Source: Endotrypanum monterogeii
Taxonomy: Eukaryota; Euglenozoa; Kinetoplastea; Trypanosomatida; Trypanosomatidae
Assembly (NCBI GenBank): GCA_000333855.2
Contig: CM007341.1
Coordinates: 82,676-146,675 of the forward strand
DNA: 64,000 nt
Direction of reading: 5' to 3'
Shown in pieces: positions 10,864 to 19,811 of the stretch. How positions within the stretch are numbered: the stretch's first letter is position 1; every line of letters begins with the position of its first letter. Below the pieces are notes generated by a model. It saw nothing but the letters and a program-made list of their open reading frames with translations. It was not told the origin of the DNA and made no database searches. The translations under genes and the position numbers were made by a program.

Positions 10864-10925
10864 GCCCGTGTGTACCCAGTCAACCAAGAGGGGAACGACA
10901 AACTAGCGCGAAGCAGGGAGACATA
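10246..10925 (+). other. Intergenic region with three TA tracts
   Basis: No gene seen. TA-rich tracts lie at 10518-10550, 10655-10681 and 10840-10863. The last follows a C-rich polypyrimidine run and a short CA run (about 10785-10840) and precedes the first AG at 10878-10879, the likely splice acceptor. Confidence 0.5.
10785..10879 (+). promoter_or_regulatory. Predicted acceptor with a TA tract between Py tract and AG
   Basis: The pyrimidine run is followed by CA and TA repeats containing no AG, then by the first AG at 10878-10879. The predicted 5'UTR is 46 nt. The simple repeat occupies the branch-to-AG interval. Confidence 0.45.
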
Positions 10926-11705
10926 ATGTGGCTGCGAGCTGCAACCCGGGCGGTCAGCTTTATAGTGTGCCCCACGTTGCCGTCTGCACGGTGGGGAGCC
11001 AATGTGCAACGGCGCTGCAAAGCCACGTCGTCTGTCACCGGCGCTCGGTCACAGAAAAATTTTCGTACTGGCACGGTGGGGTCGGCGCCATTCCAGGTGA
11101 AGTCCACGATTAGTGTCCCACTGTGGCAGCCCAGCGCCAGGTATATGAGGTACAAACCGATTCGCTGGATTTCTAACAACCTACTCGCCATTGCAACGTA
11201 TCAGATGGCACTGGAGGTAGGCTTTACAATCATATTCGGAAGCTTGCTTTACGCCGAAAAAATCACGGCGCAGGGCGTGTACGACGAGCTGTCGGCGCGC
11301 CACTATCCCTTCATCGACTGGATCGATGTTGAGGGTGGTGTGTACACACAACCGCTACACATAGGTCCCTTCACATTAAACGCGCAGAAAATGACCGCTC
11401 TACACACAGGCCACAATATCGCCAACGGCCTCCTGCCACTGCAGGTGCTTCTGCTCGTGACAACGTTTGTGCCGGTTCAGCGCGCATGTCGGCTAATCCG
11501 AGAAGCATCACTAACCACGGCGGGTACCTCACACATCGTGAGTAGCGCCGGAGGTATCGAGGCCGCTGCAACCAGATCGGCAACGAAGGAACACCTGTCC
11601 ACTTCCGCGCCACCAGTGGCACGGCGTGCCTCATACACGCGTGCGACGAGCACAAAGAATCTCCTTTCGACGTCGCCCCTCGATCAGAGCAACAGGAGAG
11701 GATGA
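10926..11705 (+). CDS. Mitochondrial membrane protein, hypothetical
   Basis: 259 aa. The first 50 residues are rich in Arg, Ala and Ser with almost no acidic residues (starts MWLRAATRAV), typical of a mitochondrial presequence. Two hydrophobic segments follow: about 93-115 (ATYQMALEVGFTIIFGSLL region) and about 165-185 (NGLLPLQVLLLVTTFVPV), suggesting an integral inner-membrane protein. The tail is Ser/Thr/Arg-rich and probably disordered. The topology loosely recalls DUF1279/FAM210-like proteins, but I see no diagnostic motif, so no family is assigned. Confidence 0.78.
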   Translation: MWLRAATRAVSFIVCPTLPSARWGANVQRRCKATSSVTGARSQKNFRTGTVGSAPFQVKSTISVPLWQPSARYMRYKPIRWISNNLLAIATYQMALEVGFTIIFGSLLYAEKITAQGVYDELSARHYPFIDWIDVEGGVYTQPLHIGPFTLNAQKMTALHTGHNIANGLLPLQVLLLVTTFVPVQRACRLIREASLTTAGTSHIVSSAGGIEAAATRSATKEHLSTSAPPVARRASYTRATSTKNLLSTSPLDQSNRRG

Positions 11706-12396
11706 AAGCCAATACATATACACACACACACACGGAAGGGGGGGGGGCTATAAAGGGGAGTCGTAACACCCGCAGCGCGTGTGCAGCCTTCCCCCTCCCT
11801 TCCCCGACTCTCCCACAGCCACATCACACATATACAGGATTGCGCACATGAGCTTCCAAAACGAATATGCTTAAAGAAAAGTATCTCATTAAAACCTTAC
11901 CTCCCCAGAATGTGCTCACTAACTGATCCACAGAAGCACTTCACCTGCCCTTTCGCAAATCGCATCTGCACACCGCACGTGGTTCATTACCTATGACTTC
12001 CCTGAAAGACATCTGTTTCTCCCTTTCACCTGGTTCCATCGCCCCTCTCCCATCCCCTCCCCCCCCCTTCCTCCCTCTGTGTGAGTGTGTGTATGTCGTT
12101 TGCATAAAGATCGGTCGAGCGTCTCCTCCTTTTGAACAACCCGCGCGGGGTGCGCATTGTTATACATTTACATATAGAGAGAGAGACACATTCGGTGGGA
12201 CCTAAAACGCTCTGTAACCACACAAACGCCAACGAAAACAACACAGCTCTTGCTCACCCAGTGCCGCAGCAGTGCTTCTCTGCACGGCGGTCATCCACCT
12301 CGCATCCCACAGCGCCCCTCTGTGCCCACTACTTTTCTTTTTCTTAAATACACGTGTGCACCGGTACGACTTCAAATAGTGGAAGACAGATATGCG
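11706..12396 (+). other. Intergenic region
   Basis: No gene seen. It has a CA tract and G run near 11715-11750 and a long C/T-rich run at about 12014-12080 with AG at 12084-12085. A second pyrimidine run (12325-12345) is followed by AG at 12378-12379. An ATG at 12392 is out of frame with the CDS at 12397. Confidence 0.5.
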
Positions 12397-13407
12397 ATGT
12401 CACTCTCTAAATATCGTGAAAAGGAACCACGACAGAGATGTCGTGGCTGCGGAAATACTATGCCTCTCGTGGCCCTCGTCGCCGCTCTTATCCTAGTGCT
12501 CTGCATCGCACCGAGCCCAACATCAGCGGCGACCGTGATACCGAAAGAAGCCTCAACCCGGAGCCTACCCGTCTCTCCCCACCTCGGCGATCTGGTGCCG
12601 ATGACCATTTATTTGCGGCTGAAGCGGCAAGTTCTTTCCACGTTCATCTCCCTCGGAGGTGATCATCAGTTGGCTGTGGACGAAGACGTCAACGATGACA
12701 ACCCAGACGCCAAAATACTTCAGCCGAACGATCTTCAGTTCTTCGAAGGTGTATCCCAAGGCAAACATGCACATCAACTTGTGCGCCTACTGCCACCAGG
12801 ATCTTGCCCACGCTTTGGCATCAACAAGGCAGTCACTATCAATGCGAACAACAGCCTCCGTGTGGCCGGTAAGAGCCTGGAGGAGGATAATACACTACAG
12901 CAAAGCGACTTGGCGCTCCGCTTCAGCGTTGGCACTGGGCTGGCAAGGGAATCAACATGGCTGCCGCTGGCAGCCCGTATCAAGTACATGAGTGCACTTC
13001 ACGCAATGCTTTCTGGCCATCCGGAGGCGATGAGGGCCGTGCCGGCAGCAGACGCCACAGCGGAACTTCAACGCCTGGAGATGGTTCAAGACATGGCCGC
13101 GACTGGGATGCAGACGGTGCAGTATCTCTCTCGTATCAACCTTTACTTGGGCTACCGCACAGGAGATGTGCAGAAGATGACGTCCTTCTCCGCGGCAGTG
13201 CACTACGCCCCGACACTGAAGCCGGAAATTGAGCTGCAGTTTATCTGGAGCGAAGACCGTCCCTACAACTCAAACCGTGCCGTGACGTTGTGCAGTATTG
13301 CGGCGCTGGTGACCTCAATGATCACAGCGATGGCGGTGTTCCATCCCTCGAGTCAGGTTATGCAGCTATTCACTCGGCGCATCGTCGCACTGCGAACCAA
13401 CGAATGA
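12397..13407 (+). CDS. Membrane protein of the secretory pathway, hypothetical
   Basis: 336 aa from ATG 12397. A basic, Cys-containing N-terminus is followed by a strong hydrophobic core (LVALVAALILVLCIA, about 24-40) and a small-residue end, reading as a signal peptide or signal anchor. A second hydrophobic helix lies near the C-terminus (about 295-315, LCSIAALVTSMITAMAV), followed by a short basic tail. The intervening roughly 250 residues would face the lumen and include an NNS glycosylation sequon. This fits a type I membrane protein of ER/Golgi or surface. No family recognised. Its 3' flank carries a SIDER-like element. Confidence 0.78.
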   Translation: MSLSKYREKEPRQRCRGCGNTMPLVALVAALILVLCIAPSPTSAATVIPKEASTRSLPVSPHLGDLVPMTIYLRLKRQVLSTFISLGGDHQLAVDEDVNDDNPDAKILQPNDLQFFEGVSQGKHAHQLVRLLPPGSCPRFGINKAVTINANNSLRVAGKSLEEDNTLQQSDLALRFSVGTGLARESTWLPLAARIKYMSALHAMLSGHPEAMRAVPAADATAELQRLEMVQDMAATGMQTVQYLSRINLYLGYRTGDVQKMTSFSAAVHYAPTLKPEIELQFIWSEDRPYNSNRAVTLCSIAALVTSMITAMAVFHPSSQVMQLFTRRIVALRTNE

Positions 13408-14411
13408 CACACAGAAATGCTGTGTTCAGCCATCCGTGTAGGCTACAGATCAAAGGGCGTCTGTAAGGGAAAGGGGGAAGGGAGCAGTAGGGCGAGCAGC
13501 GAGCGTCTAGTCCACCATACTTCTCTGGCAAGGGGGGTGCGAGGCAGCCCCCCTCCCCCTCCATGCACCCCATCACCACCATTACCTCTGATTCAAAGAC
13601 GCCAGAGAAATGTACTGCTGGCCATGCGGTTGGCGAGGGCGGACCGGCATTATGCTAAGGGAAGTGAGTGGGGGGTTGGGGCAGAAGCCGCGCTGCACGG
13701 CGCGATGGGCGCGTCGACACACGCCCAAGAAGAGGTAGGGTGGGGTGCAGTGAAGCAGAAGTGGAGAGAGTGACGTGCTGTATGCCAGAATAGCTGGACT
13801 GAAAATCAAAAATATATATCAACGGCGTTGGGAATTTTGTTTTTCGAGGAAGTGTAAAGCAGGGGTGGGAAGTGAAGAGGTGTGACGGGGGTCGTACCCT
13901 TTATATCTTCTTCCGTACACGTGGCGGCCACCTCTCCACCCACCCCCAGCCACCGTACCTACGAGATCGCGTGACAAGGCAGCGCTCACTGGCGCACCGT
14001 GCGGATGCACAGGTATCGACATAAACAGAGATGTCCCCTATCGACTCTTTCACGATATCCCTTTGCGCCCCTTCTCTTTATGTGTCTCCTCCACATGGAC
14101 CGCGTTGATTGCTCTTCTGTTGTAGTAGATCCCCACTCTACCCACTCTTCTTCTCTTGTGAAAAGGATCCAGGGCCAAGTTGCGGTACAGCATAAGAAAG
14201 CGGTGAGCTGTGGCCACGTCTGTATCAGCAGACACACGGCAAAACTGCTCTCGTTCGTGTCCACATTGAAGCGGTGGTATTGGCATTCGTGAAAAAAAAA
14301 TAAAAATAAAGGACCACGTCTTTTTTCTCGGAGCGTCGCACCTATAGCCGTCCCCTGTCCTTGCCTCACGCACACACATATCCCAGTGGTTGTTGACACA
14401 AGTTGGCTGCA
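13408..14411 (+). other. Intergenic region with SIDER-like element
   Basis: The first 400 bases are the 3' flank of the upstream gene with a dispersed repeat (see 13500-13812). Further on, a T run (14320-14327) with AG at 14332-14333 is the likely acceptor for the U1C-like gene. Open frames across the repeat are not believable genes. Confidence 0.55.
13500..13812 (+). mobile_element. SIDER-like degenerate retroposon, copy 1
   Basis: About 310 bp closely matching 61463-61735, with the 3' half also matching 43170-43371. Shared blocks include CCACCATACTTCTCTGGCAA, a C-rich stretch, GGCGAGGGCGGACCGGC and GCGTCGACACACGC. It ends in an A-rich tail after GGACTGAAAATC. Location in a 3' flank, the same orientation as the gene, divergence between copies and an A-rich end fit the short interspersed degenerate retroposons (SIDERs) of Leishmania, which can influence mRNA stability. 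The SIDER label is inferred; the repeat itself is seen directly. Confidence 0.7.
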
Positions 14412-15101
14412 ATGGATCCCTCAGCGGTAGCGGCGCCCAGCACTTCTAGTGGCATTAACGAACACCGCCACCACAGAAGCAACGGCAATGATGCATTCTC
14501 CGCTGGCCAGCCATCGGAAGCGGAGATAAAGCGCATCCGCCAGCGCCGCCGCCTGGCCAGGAAGACACCGGAGCAACGCCGCAAGCTTCAGCAATATCAG
14601 CGCCGGCACAACGAGAAAGACGAACTCCTCTACTACTGCGACTACTGTGATCTATTTATATCTTCGCGGCACAAAACCTGGATGACACACCTGCGCAGCG
14701 CTCGTCATATAGATGCATTTCAATCCTACTATGACCTAGTCGCACACGTGGAGAGCGTCTGGGTATCGGAGATAAGCCGAGAGGTGGAGCTGGCGCGCAG
14801 TCGCGAGGTGCATCGACTACAGCATAAGATCGCCGGCGAAGGAGCCGCCACGCCACTGATGCCGCAGCACATCGCACCTGGCATTGTGGTTGGAGGCACA
14901 TCTGTACCCGGACTTCTGTCAGCTGCTCCCCCCCCGCTCCTTCAGCACCCACGAGCTACGGCGCCTGTGTGCCCACTGACAACAATCCGGGTCGGCACCA
15001 AGACCATACTGCCACCCGTAACCCCAGCACTCCCTTCCCCCGGGACAAACAAGGAACAGAAAAGGGAAAGCACGGCTCATCCGGATTCACATGGGTCATG
15101 A
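14412..15101 (+). CDS. U1 snRNP-specific protein C-like zinc-finger protein
   Basis: 229 aa. A basic region (about 38-65, many Arg and Gln) precedes a U1C-type C2H2 finger at about 74-100: YYCDYCDLF with CxxC, then H-x5-H spanning THLRSARH, followed by a YY pair as in U1C. U1C helps U1 snRNP recognise 5' splice sites. The rest is Pro-rich and low complexity. In trypanosomatids cis-splicing affects very few genes, yet a U1 snRNP with a U1C is known. An alternative is another C2H2-type RNA-binding protein, but the YCDYC start and spacing favour U1C. Confidence 0.78.
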   Translation: MDPSAVAAPSTSSGINEHRHHRSNGNDAFSAGQPSEAEIKRIRQRRRLARKTPEQRRKLQQYQRRHNEKDELLYYCDYCDLFISSRHKTWMTHLRSARHIDAFQSYYDLVAHVESVWVSEISREVELARSREVHRLQHKIAGEGAATPLMPQHIAPGIVVGGTSVPGLLSAAPPPLLQHPRATAPVCPLTTIRVGTKTILPPVTPALPSPGTNKEQKRESTAHPDSHGS

Positions 15102-15607
15102 GAGCCCCGCCCCACCCGGAAAGCAAAAATTACGCGTAACCAAAACAAGTAGACACGACAAACTCAGTGTCTGCACATCAGCGAGGCGTGTCGGTCTGTG
15201 TGTATGTGTGAGTTGGCACCACAGCACAAGAAGTAGAAGTGAAGTGTTTTGCGAAAATGAAAGCGACACCGCCGCACGTATGCGCGCAGACCGTAATGCC
15301 GCACACTGCTGAGGTGATATGATTGTTTTCTTGTTGTTGTTTTATGGCGGTGATGCACAGGAGAAGTGGACTCCCCTCCCCCCCTTTTCTCTCTCCCCCG
15401 ACTTACCTCTTCGATCCCTGCCTTCATATCTTCGTAACCCTGCGCCAACAAAGTCGCATTAGAGACAGACCGAGTGCCTACCTCTCTCTCTGCGCGTCTG
15501 CCGGTTGACCCGCCACCCCTTCCAACCGCTCTCTACACATTGTTGTACTATTTATTGGGTCCCTGCCACCTCTATCGTCACGTACGCATACACCTACACA
15601 AAGCATC
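15102..15607 (+). other. Intergenic region
   Basis: No gene seen. A C/T-rich tract (about 15370-15405) is followed by the AG at 15452-15453 as the likely acceptor for VPS51. There is no larger repeat. Confidence 0.5.
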
Positions 15608-18600
15608 ATGTCGACGCACCCCAGCAATGCCGATGAACGTCGGAAGCAACTGCGGGACCAGATGAAGGCCTTCTATGGCGACCCCGACGCCTCCACAAAG
15701 CGACCAGCGTCACAGCCGTCGGCGCAGGGAACCCCTAACGTGCCACCGGAACTCGACCTCGACTCGGAGCACTTCAATGTCAACCGCTACACAACCGATC
15801 TTCTGAAGCGCGAGAGTCTCAAAGGACTAGTAGAAACAGATACCGAGCTGCTGCGTCGCGTACGTCGCCTGGATGGGGAGCTACAGGAACTCGTCTACCG
15901 CAACTACGCCCGCTTCATCTCTGCCACAGAAACAATTCGGGAAATGAAAGACAACGTTGTCGAGATGGACGCTAAGCTGCAGACCCTTTCTCAGAATGTA
16001 AAAACGATTGATAGCATATCAAGTCAGATCACCGAGCAGCTGCAGGTGCACCGCGTCCACATCGAAGACACCATCACTGCGAATCGCATGCTTAAGAAAG
16101 TGCTGTTCCTCACGAGTCTCTGCACTACGATGCGCCGACTCGTTGACAAGGAAGAATATCACATGTGTGTCAAGTACTGGGTGGCTGGCGACACATTCTT
16201 GTCAAAGCACAAGTCTATCGCAAGCATCTCACAGATTCACGAGAGCTGCAGCCAACTCGCCAGAGAACTGTACTCAGCCATCGAACAGCGCATGTGCTCT
16301 TACCCACTCGACGACCCCGATGCGATGGACCGTATCCGCAGCTTCGTAGAGGACCTCCGCCTTCTTCGCACCACCTCAACCTTCGAGTTGTCGGTGCTGC
16401 AGACCGACCAGGCCCCCTTCGAGTTGTCGGTGCTGCAGACGCTGATGAAGAGTGTTACGGCAAACTTCAACGCGAATGTGGCCGCGGCGCAGCGCAGTCT
16501 CAAGGAAGCCCTCGTCACACCAGATGACCTTCAGACCTCCGACATGGCGAAGCGGAAGGAATCGTTGTCGGAGGTCAACCTCCGTGAGCCACTGGCACAG
16601 CTCAAGAACGCCTGCGCAATGCTCTGCGTCAACTCAGAGCGCGTGCACGCCCTGTTGGATGCCGGGGTGTGCGACAACGGTGACAGCAGTCACGCTGCAG
16701 CCCTCGTCGCCAAGTCGATCGAGCCGGTCCTCCTCGAAGTGCTCCAGACCATCTCCCTTTCGCTGGCCGACTTCGCAATGTCTCATCTTGATGCGATTGC
16801 GATGGATGGCATATCCGCCCTCCGCAACCCTGCGGCAAGCGCGGAAGCCCTCCAAGCCGCCACGGTGCATCTCGCTCGACTACTGAAGCAGTACGTCACG
16901 GCCCTAAAGACACTGGGTGAGATATACCTTCCCCACAAGCAGTATGGCAATAAAGAAGCAAAAGACAGCGCCATACTCACCGCTGTGCCCTCGTATGCGA
17001 CCAAGGTTCACGAGATGGCGTGTGGCGTGGTGCGGCAGTGCTGGAAGCAGTTGCATGGGAAGCTGCTACAAGGCCCAGAGCCTCAACTACTCAGTGCCTG
17101 CTCGCCACTTCCCATATCAAACACGAGCTTCATCAGCTCACTACCGATAGTTAACGAAGAACAGACCCGCGAGTTGGCCTTTATTCTCACTCGCTTCCTA
17201 TATGCCTCGCTGGCGCAGTGCGTCTCCACGTCAGTCCTCCAGAATCTAGTCGATAAGGAATGCGTGCCGATCGATATGATGTCACCCATCACGGTGGGAC
17301 TGGAACAGACCGCAAAGCAGCTTCAACACCGCGGGATTGTGTTCCTAGGTCAACTAGAAGTAAGGCATATATACAAGGCATTTTGTGCCCATGACGAAGG
17401 TGACAGTGCGGCGGCGGTAACGGGGCCGAGGGTGCCTGATGTATTGCTCCTGTTGCTGCCTCAGTGGGCCAGTATCTACGATGCTCTCAAGGCGTTGCCT
17501 CCTGTGAAGGCAGCGAGCGCGGCTACCTTCACCAAAACGGGTGGTGTTACGTCACCTCTTCTGGCACGGCGCCGCGACAAGAGCGGCTACGGTGGCGGCA
17601 ACCTTCACCGTGTTGGTGAGACGAGCAGCATCAGCGCGTATGGCACCGGCACCGGCGGAGGAAGCAGCACTGGCACCCGTAGTGACCATCGCGCGAGCAA
17701 TGGCCCCTCTGCGCATCGGCGCGCAGGCAGCGGCAATGGAAAGGTAACGGTCTCCTACACGCGTCAGGTGATGACTTCACTTCAGGTGAGTGTCCACCAC
17801 ATATTCGCCAACGCGGATACGTGGCTACACACGGAGCCGGTGGCTGGGCCGCCGTCAGCGCTGATGGCGTGTGTCGTACGCTATGCGTTGAAAGGCATCC
17901 TCGACCGAGTGCGCGATGAGGTGGCCTACACCCAAGTCTCCTTCCAGCAGCTGCAGGTGAGCTGCACCTTCGTCCTCCACGCCCTCGCCTCACCGGCAAA
18001 AGGATCCGCGCCGCGACAGTGGCGTAAAGAGTGGTCTGAGGCGGACATGCACGATGTGCAGCGACTTTTGGATGATATATGCACCTGCGCGTACGACAAA
18101 TATGAAGCAAAGGTGCCCCTCTCCTCCACCGTGCTCGAGCAACTCGTCGAGGCGGCTGTGCGTGGAGGTCGAACGACACTGGAAACTGTGCACACAGGCA
18201 ACGGCAGCAGCAACGGCGGCGGCGGCATCGGTCTTGCAACTGCGGCACCGATGCCTCCCCCTGCTTTAGCGATAACCCCAGGCGAAGAGGACAACAGCTC
18301 CCCACTTCAACCACCGCAGTCACCGACACCAAGTGGCACCGCCGTTGGCCATCCGCAGACAACACCGGAGAAAATACACCGTCCTCTGAGCGAAGATACC
18401 CCTCAGTCGCCGATGACCACAACAAGGGTTATGCCCGCCAGTGCCATGACACCCCCTTTGCGGTTCCCAGATTCCCTATCATCCTCGAAAACATCTGTAA
18501 CGACGGCACCGCCAGCAGCAGCAGCAGCAGCTTCGGCCACCCCAGCTCCGGCACCTCTGAGTGCCTCTGTAGCAACACCGCCGGAATCACAAACCTTAAC

Positions 18601-18742
18601 CCCTGAGCCTCGTGGGTCTGCTGCCACAGCGTCATTGACAACAACCTCACAGTCACCAGTGTCTCGCCTGCTGCACTACAGCAACGATAACCACTCAGAG
18701 CGCTGCCTGCGCGCTGAAGAAGACGAGGAGCTTCCCATGTAG
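15608..18742 (+). CDS. VPS51: VPS51, GARP/EARP tethering complex subunit
   Basis: 1044 aa. The N-terminus carries the VPS51 signature at about 50-125: a DLDSEHFNVNRY start, then a line of ETD, RRVRRLDGELQ, LVYRNYARFISATETI and REMK, which parallels the conserved YxNYxxFISATDTIxxMK core of the VPS51/VPS67 family, followed by coiled coil. GARP tethers endosome-derived vesicles at the trans-Golgi. The remainder is mostly helical, with low-complexity Ser/Gly/Thr inserts (about 635-715) and a Pro/Ala/Thr-rich C-terminal tail (about 870-1030). A perfect 24-bp direct repeat encodes FELSVLQT twice (about 259-278). VPS35, the retromer partner pathway, lies about 33 kb downstream on the same strand. 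Confidence 0.85.
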   Translation: MSTHPSNADERRKQLRDQMKAFYGDPDASTKRPASQPSAQGTPNVPPELDLDSEHFNVNRYTTDLLKRESLKGLVETDTELLRRVRRLDGELQELVYRNYARFISATETIREMKDNVVEMDAKLQTLSQNVKTIDSISSQITEQLQVHRVHIEDTITANRMLKKVLFLTSLCTTMRRLVDKEEYHMCVKYWVAGDTFLSKHKSIASISQIHESCSQLARELYSAIEQRMCSYPLDDPDAMDRIRSFVEDLRLLRTTSTFELSVLQTDQAPFELSVLQTLMKSVTANFNANVAAAQRSLKEALVTPDDLQTSDMAKRKESLSEVNLREPLAQLKNACAMLCVNSERVHALLDAGVCDNGDSSHAAALVAKSIEPVLLEVLQTISLSLADFAMSHLDAIAMDGISALRNPAASAEALQAATVHLARLLKQYVTALKTLGEIYLPHKQYGNKEAKDSAILTAVPSYATKVHEMACGVVRQCWKQLHGKLLQGPEPQLLSACSPLPISNTSFISSLPIVNEEQTRELAFILTRFLYASLAQCVSTSVLQNLVDKECVPIDMMSPITVGLEQTAKQLQHRGIVFLGQLEVRHIYKAFCAHDEGDSAAAVTGPRVPDVLLLLLPQWASIYDALKALPPVKAASAATFTKTGGVTSPLLARRRDKSGYGGGNLHRVGETSSISAYGTGTGGGSSTGTRSDHRASNGPSAHRRAGSGNGKVTVSYTRQVMTSLQVSVHHIFANADTWLHTEPVAGPPSALMACVVRYALKGILDRVRDEVAYTQVSFQQLQVSCTFVLHALASPAKGSAPRQWRKEWSEADMHDVQRLLDDICTCAYDKYEAKVPLSSTVLEQLVEAAVRGGRTTLETVHTGNGSSNGGGGIGLATAAPMPPPALAITPGEEDNSSPLQPPQSPTPSGTAVGHPQTTPEKIHRPLSEDTPQSPMTTTRVMPASAMTPPLRFPDSLSSSKTSVTTAPPAAAAAASATPAPAPLSASVATPPESQTLTPEPRGSAATASLTTTSQSPVSRLLHYSNDNHSERCLRAEEDEELPM
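16381..16440 (+). repeat. Short tandem duplication inside VPS51
   Basis: A 24-bp sequence at 16381-16404 recurs exactly at 16417-16440 (period 36 bp), giving FELSVLQT twice, separated by DQAP. It keeps frame, so it looks like a recent 12-codon duplication in a helical region. Confidence 0.85.
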
Positions 18743-19811
18743 AGGGAAAAAGGCGGACAATAAAGTGTAGCTGTATCTAGTGATGAGAATGCGTAGCTGA
18801 ACGAGGATGGGACCAGAAAAGGAGCGGGGGGGCACATGTGCTCAGGCCCAACTCAGCGGTTTTGGTGATTCAGTCCTAGCGGTGCAGCTTCGATGCGTGC
18901 GACTCACAGCACTCACGTGGGGAAATAAGGAGATCAAGTTCCGCGAGGTCCTTGGCGATCGCCCTCTACACGCCCCCCCCCTTCACATATACGTATCCCT
19001 TTCTCCCTATATATCGCCTTCTCCCCCCCCCCCCAAGAATTAGCACACGTTCCGGTTACATGTCTTCTTCTGTTGCGTCTTCATTTCTCATTTCTCCCCG
19101 CCCCTTTCCCCTCGTGGACCAACGCTTCCTGTTTCTTATGAATAGGTGTCCACCGACTGCATACATATATATATATTTATATAGGGGAGTTGAGAAATGT
19201 GCGATGTCTGCTTGCAAACAACTTACGACTAGGAATCGAGTATACATCAAATCCCTCAAGTCATCCACAGGGGTGGAGAAAGAAAACGAAAAGAGGAGGA
19301 GGCGTGGGGGTGGGTGCGGGGTCAGTGATGTACACCATCGCCGCCGCCGCCACCACCACCATCTCCTCTCACCCTCAGGGACGTGACTTGATCCTTGCAC
19401 CCACCTACATGCGTGTAGACGATCTTTTGCGTGCCTTGAAGATCTACTCACCCGTGCCCACTTGAGGGGCATTACTGAGCACTCAAGTCCATCTGTCTCT
19501 CTGCAGAACCTTTGCACCCTCCCCTCTCCATCCACCTCCTACATACTACACACACACACACACACACACTCGCCCGCTCTCACACATATACACCAACATA
19601 CACATGCTTGTGTGTTGATGCATCAACACCCTCTTGATGAAGTCCTCCCTCCTTAGGCGCTTCATCGGTCTCCCCTTCTGGTAGGTGTCGGTGTGCGTGC
19701 ACGGGTGCTCATTATTATTATTAATATACGTATATATATATATAATATATATATATATGTACACTTCGACACACAACTAGCTGACACGAAACGGGAAACA
19801 AAGACGTCATC
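18743..19811 (+). other. Intergenic region
   Basis: No gene seen. It contains C homopolymers (18976-18983, 19024-19034), TA-rich patches (19164-19185, 19731-19760) and a CA tract (about 19548-19570). A pyrimidine-rich stretch with CCTTAG near 19645-19656 and a later AG at about 19780 are candidate acceptors. Confidence 0.5.

Noticed and set aside
13417..13773. 118-aa open frame downstream of the 12397 gene
   Set aside because: It runs through the SIDER-like repeat and has homologous frames in copy 3 because of shared repeat sequence, not because of coding constraint.
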